Notes: a model not told the origin generated them from the sequence alone. A DNA stretch of 24,778 nt from Clostridiales bacterium (GCA_027357125.1 DAHVVW010000001.1:1-24778), one strand, 5' to 3'; positions 6,117 to 14,929 are shown, numbered from the stretch's first letter. Program-made: numbers and translations.

Positions 6117-6754
6117 ATGATAGCAATAGATGCGCTTGTACCTAACCGTTCAGCTCCTGCTTCCACAAGCTGGAGAGCAAGCTCCCGGGTCCTGATCCCG
6201 CCCGCAGCTTTAACTTTTACTCCTTCTCCGACCCAGGCCTTAAGCTTTTGCACGTCTTCCACTGTGGCCCCGCCACCGGCAAATCCGGTCGAAGTCTTAA
6301 TAAACTCGGCGCCTGAGTCCCGCACAATTTCAGCAGCCTGCTTTTTCTCTTCATCTGTGAGAAGCGCCGTCTCGATAATTACCTTAATGACAAGACCGCA
6401 GCTGTGCGCAGCTTCTACGACCCGGCTAACATCCCGCGCCGCCGCATCCCAGTTTCCTGACTTGATACAGCCGATATTCATGACCATGTCAACTTCTTTA
6501 GCCCCCAGAGCTTTGACGGCAAACACTTCCTGAACTTTTATTTCAGCAAGAGTAGCCCCGAGCGGAAAACCGATTACCGCGCTCACGCCGATACCGGTGC
6601 CATGTAAGAGTTTGGCAGCAGTCCGAACATACGCGGGGTTTACGCACACTGTGGCAAATTTGAATTTTTGCGCTTCATGACAAAGCGTGACTATGTCTTT
6701 CTCGGAGGCTTCCGCCTTAAGTAAAGTATGGTCGATCATACCTGCTAAATTCAT
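6107..6754 (-). CDS. deoC: Deoxyribose-phosphate aldolase
   Basis: The 215-residue class I aldolase splits 2-deoxyribose-5-phosphate into acetaldehyde and glyceraldehyde-3-phosphate in deoxynucleoside catabolism. The Schiff-base lysine is K153 in EFIKTSTGF. The supporting acid/base residues D89 (DMVMNIG) and K182 (VKAAGGIRT) are present, as is the N-terminal IDHTLLK. The ATG at 6754 has AAGGAAGTGG upstream. It follows era by 59 bp, and cytidine deaminase is one gene further up, so two pyrimidine salvage enzymes share this cluster. DeoC is not a standard member of the era-recO neighbourhood. A hairpin overlaps its stop codon and a heptamer element follows. Confidence 0.95.
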   Translation of the reverse strand: MNLAGMIDHTLLKAEASEKDIVTLCHEAQKFKFATVCVNPAYVRTAAKLLHGTGIGVSAVIGFPLGATLAEIKVQEVFAVKALGAKEVDMVMNIGCIKSGNWDAAARDVSRVVEAAHSCGLVIKVIIETALLTDEEKKQAAEIVRDSGAEFIKTSTGFAGGGATVEDVQKLKAWVGEGVKVKAAGGIRTRELALQLVEAGAERLGTSASIAIIES

Positions 6755-6813
6755 TTATCCCACTTCCTTACAAACGATTTTTTCTTTCATAATTGATTCT
6801 TTCTTTGATACCT

Positions 6814-7731
6814 CTATGTCTCCCTACGGTCATACCCCAGTTCCCGCAGCGATTGCTGCCGATTGCGCCAGTCTTTTTTCACTTTAACCCACAGTTCCAG
6901 GAAAACCTTGCTCCCTAGGAGTTTCTCGATATCTTCGCGGGCCAGACGACCGATCTCTTTCAGCAGTTTGCCGCCTCCCCCGATAATGATCCCTTTTTGG
7001 GAATCCCTTTCCACCATAATCAAAGCGCGCACCTTAACTAAAGTCTGTTTCTCCTGGACTTCCTCGACCACGACGGCGATTGAGTGAGGCACCTCGTCCC
7101 GGGTTAAAGCAAGTACCTTCTCCCGAACCAGCTCTGCCATAATAAAGCGTTCAGGCTGGTCTGTCACCTCATCCTCAGGATAATAAAGTGGCCCCTGCTC
7201 CAGGTGCTCAAAGATGACTTTCAGTAGTTCATCCGTATTATTCCCAGTCTTCGCGGAAATAGGAACAACAGCAACGAAGTCGGCTAAACCTGCATACTGC
7301 TCCACTAAAGCAATAAGCAGTTCTTTGCTCAGCAAGTCAATTTTATTTAGGGCCAGGATACAAGGAGTGGTGGCTTCCTTGATCATATTAATGATGTACT
7401 CTTCCCCGCTGCCATACTTTTCCGCAGCGTCCACCACATACACAAGCACATCCACATCCTTGAGCGAATTCCTGGCCGCATCGACCATATACTCTCCCAG
7501 CTTGTGTTTGGGCTTGTGGATACCAGGGGTATCTAAAAAAATAATCTGTCCCCTATCTTCTGTAAGTATGCACTGGATCTTATTCCTGGTCGTCTGGGGC
7601 TTATCCGACATAATCAGAACTTTTTGCCCCAGCAGGTGATTAAGCAAGGTGGATTTTCCGGCATTAGGCCGGCCGATTACAGAGACAAACCCGGAACGAA
7701 AATCCTTTGAATTAGATGTGCGCTCTAACAA
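6814..7731 (-). CDS. era: GTPase Era, 16S rRNA-binding
   Basis: Era is an essential GTPase that binds the 3' end of 16S rRNA and helps mature the 30S subunit. G1 is GRPNAGKST (20-28), G3 is DTPG (67-70), G4 is NKID (129-132), and SAKTG gives G5. The C-terminal KH domain has GIIIGGGGKLLKEIG, where most homologues read IGKxG, so the usual lysine of the GxxG loop is glycine here. At 305 residues the length is typical. The TTG at 7731 is taken as start because GGAGG lies 11 nt upstream. A 109-bp gap separates it from cdd, in contrast to the tight packing upstream of cdd. Confidence 0.96.
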   Translation of the reverse strand: MLERTSNSKDFRSGFVSVIGRPNAGKSTLLNHLLGQKVLIMSDKPQTTRNKIQCILTEDRGQIIFLDTPGIHKPKHKLGEYMVDAARNSLKDVDVLVYVVDAAEKYGSGEEYIINMIKEATTPCILALNKIDLLSKELLIALVEQYAGLADFVAVVPISAKTGNNTDELLKVIFEHLEQGPLYYPEDEVTDQPERFIMAELVREKVLALTRDEVPHSIAVVVEEVQEKQTLVKVRALIMVERDSQKGIIIGGGGKLLKEIGRLAREDIEKLLGSKVFLELWVKVKKDWRNRQQSLRELGYDRRET

Positions 7732-7840
7732 CTAACGTTATCCCTCCAAACTTTTTCTGAACATATTCAACTTCATAGCCATTTCACACGAATAACCGCA
7801 GCTAGTGAAAATATTGCTCCCCTTAAGATGATATATGCTC

Positions 7841-8263
7841 CTACTCTAAATACTCCGGCCCGAAAGAAAACGGCAAAAGCTCCTGCAAAGAAGTCGCCTT
7901 AACCCGTCCCTGCCCATTTACAAGCATGAGCCGGCAATCCTTAGCAAACTCCCGCATCACCTGACGGCAGGCTCCGCACGGGGAAGGAAATTCCTCTGTG
8001 GGCACAGCAATGGCAATGCTTGAAAGTTCACGTTCCCCGGCAGCAGCTGCCTGAAAAATCGCCGTACGCTCAGCGCAAACTGTAAGTCCATAACTTGCGT
8101 TCTCCACATTGCAACCGCGATAGATTTTACCGGAAGAGAAGCGAGCCGCTGCGCCGACAGGGTAGTTGGAATACGGCACATAAGCCTGTTGATAGGCTTC
8201 CCTTGCCAGGCGGATTAATTCCTCATCACCCTTATTTTCCAATGGGGGAAAAATCTCCTCCAC
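7841..8263 (-). CDS. cdd: Cytidine deaminase
   Basis: This small tetrameric-type zinc enzyme of 140 residues deaminates cytidine and deoxycytidine to uridine forms for pyrimidine salvage. Zinc and catalytic residues are in the CAE motif (C63, E65) and PCGAC (C96, C99). The substrate-binding NVENASYG precedes them. GTG at 8263 is preferred over the adjacent TTG at 8266 because AGGAGG sits 7 nt upstream. It starts 15 bp after dgkA, as in many Firmicutes, with era next. Confidence 0.95.
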   Translation of the reverse strand: MEEIFPPLENKGDEELIRLAREAYQQAYVPYSNYPVGAAARFSSGKIYRGCNVENASYGLTVCAERTAIFQAAAAGERELSSIAIAVPTEEFPSPCGACRQVMREFAKDCRLMLVNGQGRVKATSLQELLPFSFGPEYLE

Positions 8264-8278
8264 CAAAATCCCTCCTAA

Positions 8279-8665
8279 TTAAAGAAACTGCTCCAGCCAG
8301 CGCCGGAGCGGGGCCCAGAACACTAAACTCCCGATTACCACTGCTTGAATGGCTGTCACTAACACCGCCCCGGCAGCCACATCCTTGGCCATCCCGGCCA
8401 AAGGGTGAAACTTCGGCTGCGCCAAATCAACGACCAACTCCACTGCAGTGTTCATCACTTCCGCCGTAATAACGCTCCCAATAGCATAAATCAAAAGTAG
8501 CCATTCCCAGCGGCTAAGGCGCACCCACCAGGCAGCCGCCATAACTACAAGCGCCGCGACTGCATGAAACTGCATGTGTCCCTGAGTTTTCCAGCTATAA
8601 TGCAGGCCGCGCCAGGCCAAACCTAAACTACGGGCAAACCCGGCTGGTTTCTGATACTTGGTCAT
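8279..8665 (-). CDS. dgkA: Undecaprenol/diacylglycerol kinase (DgkA family)
   Basis: A small integral membrane kinase (128 residues, three predicted membrane helices near 33-50, 53-75 and 97-116). The active-site block EVMNTAVELVVD...GMAKDVAAGAVL is present, with E69, N72, E76, D80, K94 and D95 at the family positions. In Firmicutes this family phosphorylates undecaprenol for cell wall lipid carrier recycling; that specificity is inferred from lineage. The ATG at 8665 follows GAGGGAG and begins 6 nt after the ybeY stop, within the same operon. Confidence 0.93.
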   Translation of the reverse strand: MTKYQKPAGFARSLGLAWRGLHYSWKTQGHMQFHAVAALVVMAAAWWVRLSRWEWLLLIYAIGSVITAEVMNTAVELVVDLAQPKFHPLAGMAKDVAAGAVLVTAIQAVVIGSLVFWAPLRRWLEQFL

Positions 8666-8671
8666 CTCTGT

Positions 8672-9160
8672 CTACTCCCTCTCAAGCCCAAGCCGGGCCA
8701 TCACTTCCTCTTCTTTAAGCCGCATTTCCTGGCGTGCTTGCTCCTGTTCGTGATCATATCCCATAAGATGCAAACTACCGTGTACCGCCAGATAGACTAA
8801 CTCACGGGTAACAGAGTGTCCGTACTCAAGGGCCTGCTCCCTGGCCCGTGTTACGGAAATAATGATGTCACCCAGCAGATTATCCTCAAATTCTATTTCC
8901 CCTTCGCTAATTTCGGGTTCCTCCGCACTTTCTTCCTGCAGCGCAAAAGAGAGCACATCAGTCGGGCGGTCTATCCCCCGGTACTCCCGGTTTAACTCAT
9001 GTATCCGTTCATCATCAACCAAGCTAAGGCTCACTTCGCTCTCAGGTGACCCCCCGGCCAGCAATACAGCACGCTCTATCCCTCTGCGCAAAAGCGAAGT
9101 TAAATCCTCTCTCTCTTCAGGAGAGATACTTTCTTCTTCCCATATTATATCCAGATTCAA
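8672..9160 (-). CDS. ybeY: Endoribonuclease YbeY, rRNA maturation
   Basis: YbeY is a zinc-dependent single-strand endoribonuclease involved in 16S rRNA 3' processing and ribosome quality control. The metal site [11 protein letters not shown] is complete (H127, H131, H137 in this start frame), and RPTDVLSF is also conserved. The frame remains open to 9265, but that would overlap pgpH by about 100 nt. The TTG at 9160 gives the normal 162 residues ([10 protein letters not shown]), with AGGA upstream, one base after the pgpH stop. dgkA follows after 6 nt. Confidence 0.93.
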   Translation of the reverse strand: MNLDIIWEEESISPEEREDLTSLLRRGIERAVLLAGGSPESEVSLSLVDDERIHELNREYRGIDRPTDVLSFALQEESAEEPEISEGEIEFEDNLLGDIIISVTRAREQALEYGHSVTRELVYLAVHGSLHLMGYDHEQEQARQEMRLKEEEVMARLGLERE

Positions 9161-9161
9161 T

Positions 9162-11399
9162 TCATTCGGTCCTTTCTGCTCTATCTGGGAAGGATCCCTG
9201 TACTTCAGATTCTTTCCTTTCCAGACCCTTCGTATCCTTAGAATTCTCATCCTTTGCTTCTTCATTCTGGGCGCCTCCTCGGGCCGGTAAATCGGGATAT
9301 TCTACCCGTGAGTGAAAGATCCCGGTCAGGACACGCACGAAAGCCATCGCGATCTTGTCCAGATCCTGAAAAGTCAGGTCACACTGATCAAGCTGTCCGT
9401 CATTGAGTTTATCTTTAATAATCTTTCTAACTAAACCTTCAATCCGCCCCGGAGTGGGCTGTTTCATGGAACGTACCGCAGCCTCCACACTGTCCGCAAG
9501 ACACACCAAAGCCGCCTCCTTGCTCTGCGGCCGCGGCCCATCATACTGGAAAGCTTCTTCCGGGATATCCTCATTCTCTTCTTTGGCCTTATGGTAAAAG
9601 AAACTCACCAGGCTGTCCCCGTGATGCTGGGCAATAATATCCATAATCGGCGCGGGCAGTTTGTTCTCCTTGCCTAACTCTAAACCATCTTTGACATGGG
9701 AAGTAATGATCAGTGCGCTTAAAGTGGGCGCAATCTTAGCGTGGGGATTGTCCTGGGCAAATTGGTTCTCGATAAAAAAATATGGGCGTTTAAGTTTCCC
9801 AATATCATGGTACATGGCCCCCACCCGTACCAAAGTCGCATCGGCGTTGACCACCTCTGCCGCAGATTCAGCCAAATTCCCTACTAAAATACTATGGTGG
9901 TACGTCCCCGGTGCTTCCATGAGTAAGCGTTTAAGCAACGGGCGGTTAGGATTTGACAGTTCAAGCAGGCGCACTGCCGATGTGATGTTGAACCCTGATT
10001 CAAACCAGTGCAAAGTTCCTACGGTCAAGGCCGACGATGCCAAACCATTCACTATAGCCAGCAAAATGCCTACTGCCCACACCGTAAGCCGCATTCCGGA
10101 CATAAGCGCCACGCCGCTGACTGTAAGCACATTTACCGCTGAAATATAAAGTCCGGCCCGGGCTAGGTCCGAACGCTGGCTCAGGTTGCTCACACTATGC
10201 ACGCCCACCAGCCCGCCAAAAAGTGCGACTAGTCCCACTTGCGTACCGACCGCCATCGTTAAAGTAGGATCTGTCAAAAGGGCTACAAACACCGCCAGCA
10301 CTACAGAAACCAGGAGCGCAGCTTCCACATCCACCAAGATCGCAACCGCCATCGTGGCCCATGCCACCGGGATCAGCATGCCGGCCAAAGCGTTATACTC
10401 CGCCCCGCCAAGATTAAGCGCAATAATCCCTTTTCCAGTGATGAGCACTAAAGCGATGGTAAGCCCAATCAGAATCATTTTCTTAAATTCAAGAGTCGCG
10501 CGTTTGTATTGAAGAACATAGACCGCTATAGCAGACATGCCCCCCAGCACAACTAAGGCAATCCCCGCCGTAGAACGCCAGGGCGCGCGGTTGTCAATTA
10601 AGCCGTATGCCATGAGCACACTATAGGTGCTTTCATCAACAATATCCCCGATGCCGACAATTTTTTGCTTAGTCTTATACCGATGCACCTCAAGCTTTAT
10701 CTCCGAACGGGCCTGATTGCGCAGTTTTTCTGTAGCCTGCTCATCAAGAACTAAAGTAGGCCGACTCACTTTAGAATCTACGAAAGTGTCCAAAAACTTT
10801 TTTATAGCCCCAGAAAGGTCGCTCTGGTCGATATCCTGCGTCATCTTTCCTTTGAGAGAGGGGACATCAGCCTCAGTCCGGGCACCCGAGTCCAGGTTGC
10901 GTGCCCTACCGATAATAATAGAGCTCGCCTTCTGTTCCGCAATATTCAAGTCTTCAACACTTATGCGCACGAGCGCAGCCAAATCCCCATCCGTCAACAA
11001 ACCAAACGGAGGAGTCTGCTTTAGCTTGGCCAGGCGGTTATCCTGGCTGGAATTAACCGCATCCTGCACAGCTAAAAATGCCTTGCTCAAATCTCTGGCC
11101 AGACTTGAAGCATAGTCTTCATCAGGGTTATAGACAGGCTGAACGGTTTTGGCAGCCGCCTCCTGATCTTTGTGATATTTCTCGATATCCTCGAAGTCTT
11201 TGTCCCATGGTGCCGGAATAAATTCCGGACTTGGTTCACCGACCTTAACATTCAATTTAGACACAAACAGACTGGAAGAAATTAAAAAGGTAAACAACAG
11301 AAAATACACCACGGCAAAAATAACCCTTTGCCACGTGGTGCCTTGCACAAACTTAGCAAAAAAGCTTGTCCATGTCTTACGTAAATCCAATCTCATCAT
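9162..11399 (-). CDS. pgpH: PgpH-type 7TMR-HD phosphodiesterase, likely c-di-AMP
   Basis: A 745-residue membrane protein. It has an N-terminal membrane helix (about 25-47), a large extracellular 7TMR-HDED domain (about 50-270), seven membrane helices (about 278-465), then a cytoplasmic HD domain. The HD motifs are [12 protein letters not shown] (H501/H502) and YHDIGK (H531-D532). Listeria PgpH with this layout degrades cyclic di-AMP; the same activity is inferred here. The charged C-terminal tail after the HD domain is longer than needed and overlaps the unused upstream frame of ybeY. The start is uncertain by three codons (ATG ATG AGA TTG, after AAAGAGG). It lies between phoH and ybeY, the conserved Firmicutes position. 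Confidence 0.93.
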   Translation of the reverse strand: MMRLDLRKTWTSFFAKFVQGTTWQRVIFAVVYFLLFTFLISSSLFVSKLNVKVGEPSPEFIPAPWDKDFEDIEKYHKDQEAAAKTVQPVYNPDEDYASSLARDLSKAFLAVQDAVNSSQDNRLAKLKQTPPFGLLTDGDLAALVRISVEDLNIAEQKASSIIIGRARNLDSGARTEADVPSLKGKMTQDIDQSDLSGAIKKFLDTFVDSKVSRPTLVLDEQATEKLRNQARSEIKLEVHRYKTKQKIVGIGDIVDESTYSVLMAYGLIDNRAPWRSTAGIALVVLGGMSAIAVYVLQYKRATLEFKKMILIGLTIALVLITGKGIIALNLGGAEYNALAGMLIPVAWATMAVAILVDVEAALLVSVVLAVFVALLTDPTLTMAVGTQVGLVALFGGLVGVHSVSNLSQRSDLARAGLYISAVNVLTVSGVALMSGMRLTVWAVGILLAIVNGLASSALTVGTLHWFESGFNITSAVRLLELSNPNRPLLKRLLMEAPGTYHHSILVGNLAESAAEVVNADATLVRVGAMYHDIGKLKRPYFFIENQFAQDNPHAKIAPTLSALIITSHVKDGLELGKENKLPAPIMDIIAQHHGDSLVSFFYHKAKEENEDIPEEAFQYDGPRPQSKEAALVCLADSVEAAVRSMKQPTPGRIEGLVRKIIKDKLNDGQLDQCDLTFQDLDKIAMAFVRVLTGIFHSRVEYPDLPARGGAQNEEAKDENSKDTKGLERKESEVQGSFPDRAERTE

Positions 11400-11505
11400 C
11401 CTCTTTAAGAGCCCGTACTATAATGTCGGTCTGCAAGACTCTGCGGCAGACACATCCTTCTGATAATCCGCACCCGCGGCATGGATGTCCGGTGTTATAT
11501 GCAGA

Positions 11506-12477
11506 TTAGTTAGGCTTTCGTCCCGGTTTATCCAGCTCTTCATAGGCCTGGATAATCCTCTGCACGAGTGGATTGCGCACAACATCAGCCGCTGAAAAAT
11601 AATGAAATGCAATCCCGGAAATCCCCGCTAAAATATGTTGGACTTCGACCAGACCGGAATATTGCCCCCTAGGCAAGTCCACCTGGGTAACATCTCCGGT
11701 GACAACCGCCTGTGAACCAAATCCCAGCCGTGTCAGAAACATTTTCATTTGCTCGGGAGTAGTATTCTGAGCTTCGTCCAAAATAATAAAAGAGTCATCA
11801 AGCGTGCGCCCGCGCATATACGCAAGAGGAGCAATTTCGATCGCACCCTTTTCCAGATAGCGGGCGGTCGTCTCCGGTCCAAACAAATCATAAAGGGCAT
11901 CATACAGCGGACGCAGGTAGGGATCAACTTTTTCCTGAACATCTCCGGGCAGAAAGCCAAGCTTCTCCCCAGCCTCAACCGCAGGGCGGGTAAGCACGAT
12001 CCTGCTCACCTCCTTGGCCCGTAGCGCCCTAGCTGCCATCACCACAGCCAGGTATGTCTTGCCGGTACCGGCAGGACCAACGCCGAACACGATCGGATTT
12101 TGCCCAATTGCCTTAATATAGTCCGCCTGGCCCAAGGTCTTAGGTTTAATCATACGCCCGCGGTGTGTGGTCGCTATTGCTTTGCCCAAAACATCGGCAA
12201 CGCCACTGAATATTCCCTCTTCCACCTGGGAAATAACATAAGACACATCCGTAGGGGTTAGGGCATGCCCGTGCCGAACCATTGCCAGAAGCTCACTGAT
12301 AGCAGCTTCCGTATGTTCAACCTCAGACGGACTGCCGCTGACAATCAGCTCCTCCCCCCTTACTACACATTTCCCACCCAAACGCTCTTCCAACATCCTC
12401 ACATGAGCATCTTCAAGTCCTAACAAACCCATGGCTTCTGTAGCATTCTCTAACACAAACTTAGCTTCAGTACGCAA
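11506..12477 (-). CDS. phoH: PhoH-family ATPase
   Basis: A 323-residue P-loop NTPase of the PhoH/PhoL type, with an N-terminal KH-like region, Walker A GPAGTGKT (about 134-141) and Walker B FIILDEAQN. The family is thought to act in RNA metabolism with YbeY, which lies two genes downstream here. An ATG start at 12504 would overlap yqfD by 14 nt. The TTG at 12477 is better, because GGAGG lies 7 nt before it and just after the yqfD stop codon. A gap of 106 bp follows before pgpH, with a short GTCTGC/GCAGAC hairpin and no clear promoter. Confidence 0.93.
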   Translation of the reverse strand: MRTEAKFVLENATEAMGLLGLEDAHVRMLEERLGGKCVVRGEELIVSGSPSEVEHTEAAISELLAMVRHGHALTPTDVSYVISQVEEGIFSGVADVLGKAIATTHRGRMIKPKTLGQADYIKAIGQNPIVFGVGPAGTGKTYLAVVMAARALRAKEVSRIVLTRPAVEAGEKLGFLPGDVQEKVDPYLRPLYDALYDLFGPETTARYLEKGAIEIAPLAYMRGRTLDDSFIILDEAQNTTPEQMKMFLTRLGFGSQAVVTGDVTQVDLPRGQYSGLVEVQHILAGISGIAFHYFSAADVVRNPLVQRIIQAYEELDKPGRKPN

Positions 12478-12490
12478 GCTTTCGCCTCCA

Positions 12491-13669
12491 TCAAGGATTG
12501 GCATAAACAGCTAAATCCTCGTAGGTTTCCACCTCTATCCGAACTCTTTCCACTCCGCTTCCTGCGGGTAGAACCTTAACCGCTTCCTCTACTACCTTCG
12601 CTCCAGGCGTAATCTTAGCGTAAACCTCGGCCCGCGCGTGCTCCTCAGCCTCTTGGCGCGCCTCCAGAGCCGCACGTTCATAATTATTTTGCACTAATTC
12701 TTTGTACTTTACTGATATAAGTTCGACAGGAAAACGCCAATTCCTCCAGGCCAAAACAGGTCTGCTTCCCACTTCTTTGTCTGCCTGTGCGTAAGGTGAC
12801 TGAGGTGTCGTTACCATTATGACTCTGGAACCAAATTTTATACCCCAGCCAATTGCTGTCTGCCCGCTCTCTTCGACCTTGCTTTCAACAAGCGGCACTT
12901 TTCCTTCCGCAGTGTACCACACACGGGCCCTGACAAACCCTTTGGCTGCTGAATTCTGCGCTGACGCCGGAATACCGGGCCCGGCGGGAATAGGGCTCTG
13001 CACAATTAGAACTTGTCCGGCCCGCACTGTCTCTCCTTCATGAACCTGCGGCACTCCCTGAATTACCATGATCTCACGGATTAACCCCGCTTTGGCCGCA
13101 ATCAAATTTCCAGCCTGTGAGGGCACTACCGGCCGGATTTTTTCGACAATCCTTATTTCAACATGAGTGCCGTTGCGTTCGATTCCTATCCAGGCCGCAT
13201 CAGGCGTTTGTTCCTGTAATGATTTGGCTATCCCGTTGAGATCTAAGTTTTTATGCCAGATCCACTGCTTAAGGCCGTGGGTTTCCGCTTGCTTAATTAT
13301 CATGTCCCCTGACAAATTTTTGTTCCCGCTCACGGTAACAGACAGCACCATTTGCGATAACAGGCTCACTGCTATCACTATCAGGGCTACTCCAGCGAGC
13401 AGCCCTTTGCGCCGCCACCAGCGCCTGAGAACGAAGGGCAAACCGTATTTGGCGGTTATGCGTACCCTGGAATTGCTGGTTCTCGCTGCCCGTCTAAGTT
13501 TCTTAAAGTCCTCAAGCTTAACACGCGCTTTCAGACCCCGCTCCGACCTTTGGGCGTTGAACAGTACGACTTGATCCCGCACCACCTCGTTAATAAAACG
13601 GGAGATGTCATTTCCTTGCGCCAAAAAGTACACCTGTCCATAAATAAAAGATCGCACCTTATTAACCAT
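12491..13669 (-). CDS. yqfD: Sporulation protein YqfD
   Basis: A 392-residue protein of the sporulation YqfD family. It has a cytoplasmic N-terminal part, one membrane helix at about 88-112 (LLAGVALIVIAVSLLSQMVL), and a large exported domain with a beta-rich repeat-like region. In Bacillus its homologue is in the SigE mother-cell regulon and is needed for spore formation. The frame extends to 13834, but ATG at 13669 (MVNKVRSFIYGQV) matches the family start. It overlaps the yqfC stop by 8 nt, indicating translational coupling. Confidence 0.92.
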   Translation of the reverse strand: MVNKVRSFIYGQVYFLAQGNDISRFINEVVRDQVVLFNAQRSERGLKARVKLEDFKKLRRAARTSNSRVRITAKYGLPFVLRRWWRRKGLLAGVALIVIAVSLLSQMVLSVTVSGNKNLSGDMIIKQAETHGLKQWIWHKNLDLNGIAKSLQEQTPDAAWIGIERNGTHVEIRIVEKIRPVVPSQAGNLIAAKAGLIREIMVIQGVPQVHEGETVRAGQVLIVQSPIPAGPGIPASAQNSAAKGFVRARVWYTAEGKVPLVESKVEESGQTAIGWGIKFGSRVIMVTTPQSPYAQADKEVGSRPVLAWRNWRFPVELISVKYKELVQNNYERAALEARQEAEEHARAEVYAKITPGAKVVEEAVKVLPAGSGVERVRIEVETYEDLAVYANP

Positions 13670-13949
13670 TACCAGACTCACCCCCGTCAAAAGAGAGCGT
13701 TTTGAGCGTTCCTTCGATGTGAAGTTCGGTCGTAAGAATAGTCTTGAACACGAATTCACGACCGCACATAGCCAATTCGCCCGCAGCCGTATCAAGCTTG
13801 ATTTCTTCCGGACTGAAGGCGATAATCGCGCCATAATTTTCTACCGTAATTTGTTCGCGGCCGGTAATCGTGATTTTCGGCCCCGTCCCTGCCACATCCG
13901 GCGGAAATTCCAAAGCATCGCCCACGCTTTTTGACAGCTTATCCAGCAT
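13662..13949 (-). CDS. yqfC: Sporulation protein YqfC
   Basis: A 95-residue YabP/YqfC-family protein (MLDKLSKSVGDALEFPPDV, later KITITGREQITVENYGAII). YabP and YqfC families are sporulation proteins; partners act with YqfD. The ATG at 13949 has GGGAGGAG 6 nt upstream. It is the first gene after a strong Rho-independent terminator, so it needs its own promoter. None is clear in the roughly 70 bp available: a TTGACA is present but without a matching -10, and I could not fit a SigE site convincingly. Confidence 0.92.
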   Translation of the reverse strand: MLDKLSKSVGDALEFPPDVAGTGPKITITGREQITVENYGAIIAFSPEEIKLDTAAGELAMCGREFVFKTILTTELHIEGTLKTLSFDGGESGNG

Positions 13950-14017
13950 CCCAAACTCCTCCCTCGCGTACAAGTGTCCACGCCGTTGCTACCCTTGAAA
14001 TGTCAATCCAGAGGAGG

Positions 14018-14058
14018 AAAAAAATCCCTCCCTTCGTTAATATTTATGAAGGGAGGGA
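14018..14058 (-). terminator. Rho-independent terminator after rpsU-yqeY
   Basis: On the minus strand a perfect 11-bp stem (TCCCTCCCTTC and its complement, arms 14058-14048 and 14035-14025) with a 12-nt AT-rich loop is followed by a run of seven T. It separates rpsU-yqeY from the yqfC operon. Confidence 0.92.
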
Positions 14059-14074
14059 GGGGATTAGTACAAGC

Positions 14075-14129
14075 CACTATACGAAAGACCCTGATCAGAT
14101 TTAATCCGACCGGGTCTCTTCCTATAGTG
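14075..14129. other. Long near-perfect hairpin between yqeY and its terminator
   Basis: The arms CACTATACGAAAGACCC (14075-14091) and GGGTCTCTTCCTATAGTG (14112-14129) pair over about 16 bp with one mismatch and one bulge. The 20-nt interior (GATCAGATTTAATCCGACC region) can pair further. No U-run follows on either strand. It might protect the yqeY 3' end, be an RNase III site, or be a remnant of a small palindromic element. Confidence 0.65.
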
Positions 14130-14164
14130 AAATAATTAAGTTAAAACTTGCGCCAAACTTGTGG

Positions 14165-14617
14165 CTAGCTACCTAGCAGTTCGCGCACGATTTGGTTGAC
14201 GAGCTTGCCATCGGCGCGTCCTCTGGTCTTAGGAGCCAAAGCTCCCATTACTTTGCCCAAATCCTTAGGGCCTTGAGCCCCCACACTTTGAATGATTTCC
14301 TGGGCAAGCTGGCGAATCTCCCCTTCGGAAAGTTGTTGAGGAAGATACTCCATCAGGACTGCAATTTCCTCTTCCAAAGACTTAACCGTCTCGGGGCGAT
14401 CCGCTTTCGCGAATTCGGCAATGGCATCGCGCCGCATTTTCAACTCGCGTGCCAGAACCTCGATAACTTGCTCATCATCAAATTCCTGCTTTTTATCTAT
14501 TTCTGAGTTCTTAATGGCAGCCCGAGCCATGCGGATTACGGAAAGCTTGACCTTCCCCTCCTCTTTGGCCTTCATGGCAGCCTTCATATCCTCAACAAGG
14601 CGATCTTTAAGGGACAA
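14165..14617 (-). CDS. yqeY: GatB/YqeY-domain protein
   Basis: A 150-residue YqeY protein, all helical, related to the C-terminal tRNA-binding domain of GatB. It shows SLKDRLVEDMKAAMKAKE at the N-terminus, the LxEYLPQQLSE region, and the conserved GKVMGALAPKTRGRADGKLV end. Its cellular role is not firmly established; a tRNA link is inferred from the domain. The TTG at 14617 has AAGGAG 10 nt upstream, and the gene follows rpsU by 14 nt, the usual Firmicutes pair. Confidence 0.94.
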   Translation of the reverse strand: MSLKDRLVEDMKAAMKAKEEGKVKLSVIRMARAAIKNSEIDKKQEFDDEQVIEVLARELKMRRDAIAEFAKADRPETVKSLEEEIAVLMEYLPQQLSEGEIRQLAQEIIQSVGAQGPKDLGKVMGALAPKTRGRADGKLVNQIVRELLGS

Positions 14618-14631
14618 TAGTGAGCCACTCC

Positions 14632-14808
14632 TTACTTGAACTTGCGTTTACGCGCGGCTTCGGATTTCTTCTTGCGGCGAACACTCGGTTTTTCGTAATG
14701 CTCATGTTTACGAGCTTCCGACAAAACACCCGAACGCTGACAAGTACGCTTGAACCGGCGGAGTGCGCTATCCAGGGATTCGTTCTTACCGATTTTGATC
14801 TCACTCAT
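14632..14808 (-). CDS. rpsU: 30S ribosomal protein S21
   Basis: A basic 58-residue protein with the S21 pattern ([20 protein letters not shown], then [20 protein letters not shown] and a KK/RK-rich tail). It is a small subunit protein near the anti-Shine-Dalgarno region. The ATG at 14808 has GGAGGG about 7 nt upstream. It leads a two-gene unit with yqeY, with its own strong promoter, and is terminated at 14018. A palindrome overlaps the promoter -35, suggesting control beyond growth rate. Confidence 0.97.
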   Translation of the reverse strand: MSEIKIGKNESLDSALRRFKRTCQRSGVLSEARKHEHYEKPSVRRKKKSEAARKRKFK

Positions 14809-14852
14809 TCTTATCCCTCCCTCCACTGGCTCGTCAAAAGTACACATTTTTG

Positions 14853-14881
14853 ATTATACTGGATGAACTTGATCGCGTCAA
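14853..14881 (-). promoter_or_regulatory. SigA-type promoter of rpsU
   Basis: -35 TTGACG (14881-14876) and -10 TATAAT (14858-14853) are 17 bp apart. The start would be near 14846, about 38 nt before the rpsU ATG. Confidence 0.88.
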
Positions 14882-14885
14882 GTTC
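14865..14885. promoter_or_regulatory. Palindromic operator candidate over rpsU -35
   Basis: A perfect 8-bp inverted repeat with 5-bp centre, GAACTTGA-TCGCG-TCAAGTTC, covers the -35 hexamer and part of the spacer of the rpsU promoter. It does not match the CIRCE, CtsR, Rex or LexA patterns I know. A dimeric repressor bound here would block RNA polymerase. Confidence 0.5.
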
Positions 14886-14929
14886 ACGCGAAACCTTTCC
14901 AAAGTCTGTGTTCGTTTCAACCTTTTTCT

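Noticed and set aside
7745..7840. Possible tiny gene between cdd and era on the minus strand (MAMKLNMFRKSLEG)
   Set aside because: There is no ribosome binding site before the ATG, and the peptide does not resemble the small YqzL protein sometimes found near era.
8672..9265. Longer ybeY start at 9265
   Set aside because: It would overlap pgpH by 104 nt and give a non-conserved basic extension; the TTG at 9160 gives the family length and follows the pgpH stop.
9661..10512. Long plus-strand open frames (162 and 108 codons) opposite pgpH
   Set aside because: They are antisense shadows of a complete, well-conserved pgpH and have no ribosome binding sites or recognisable domains.
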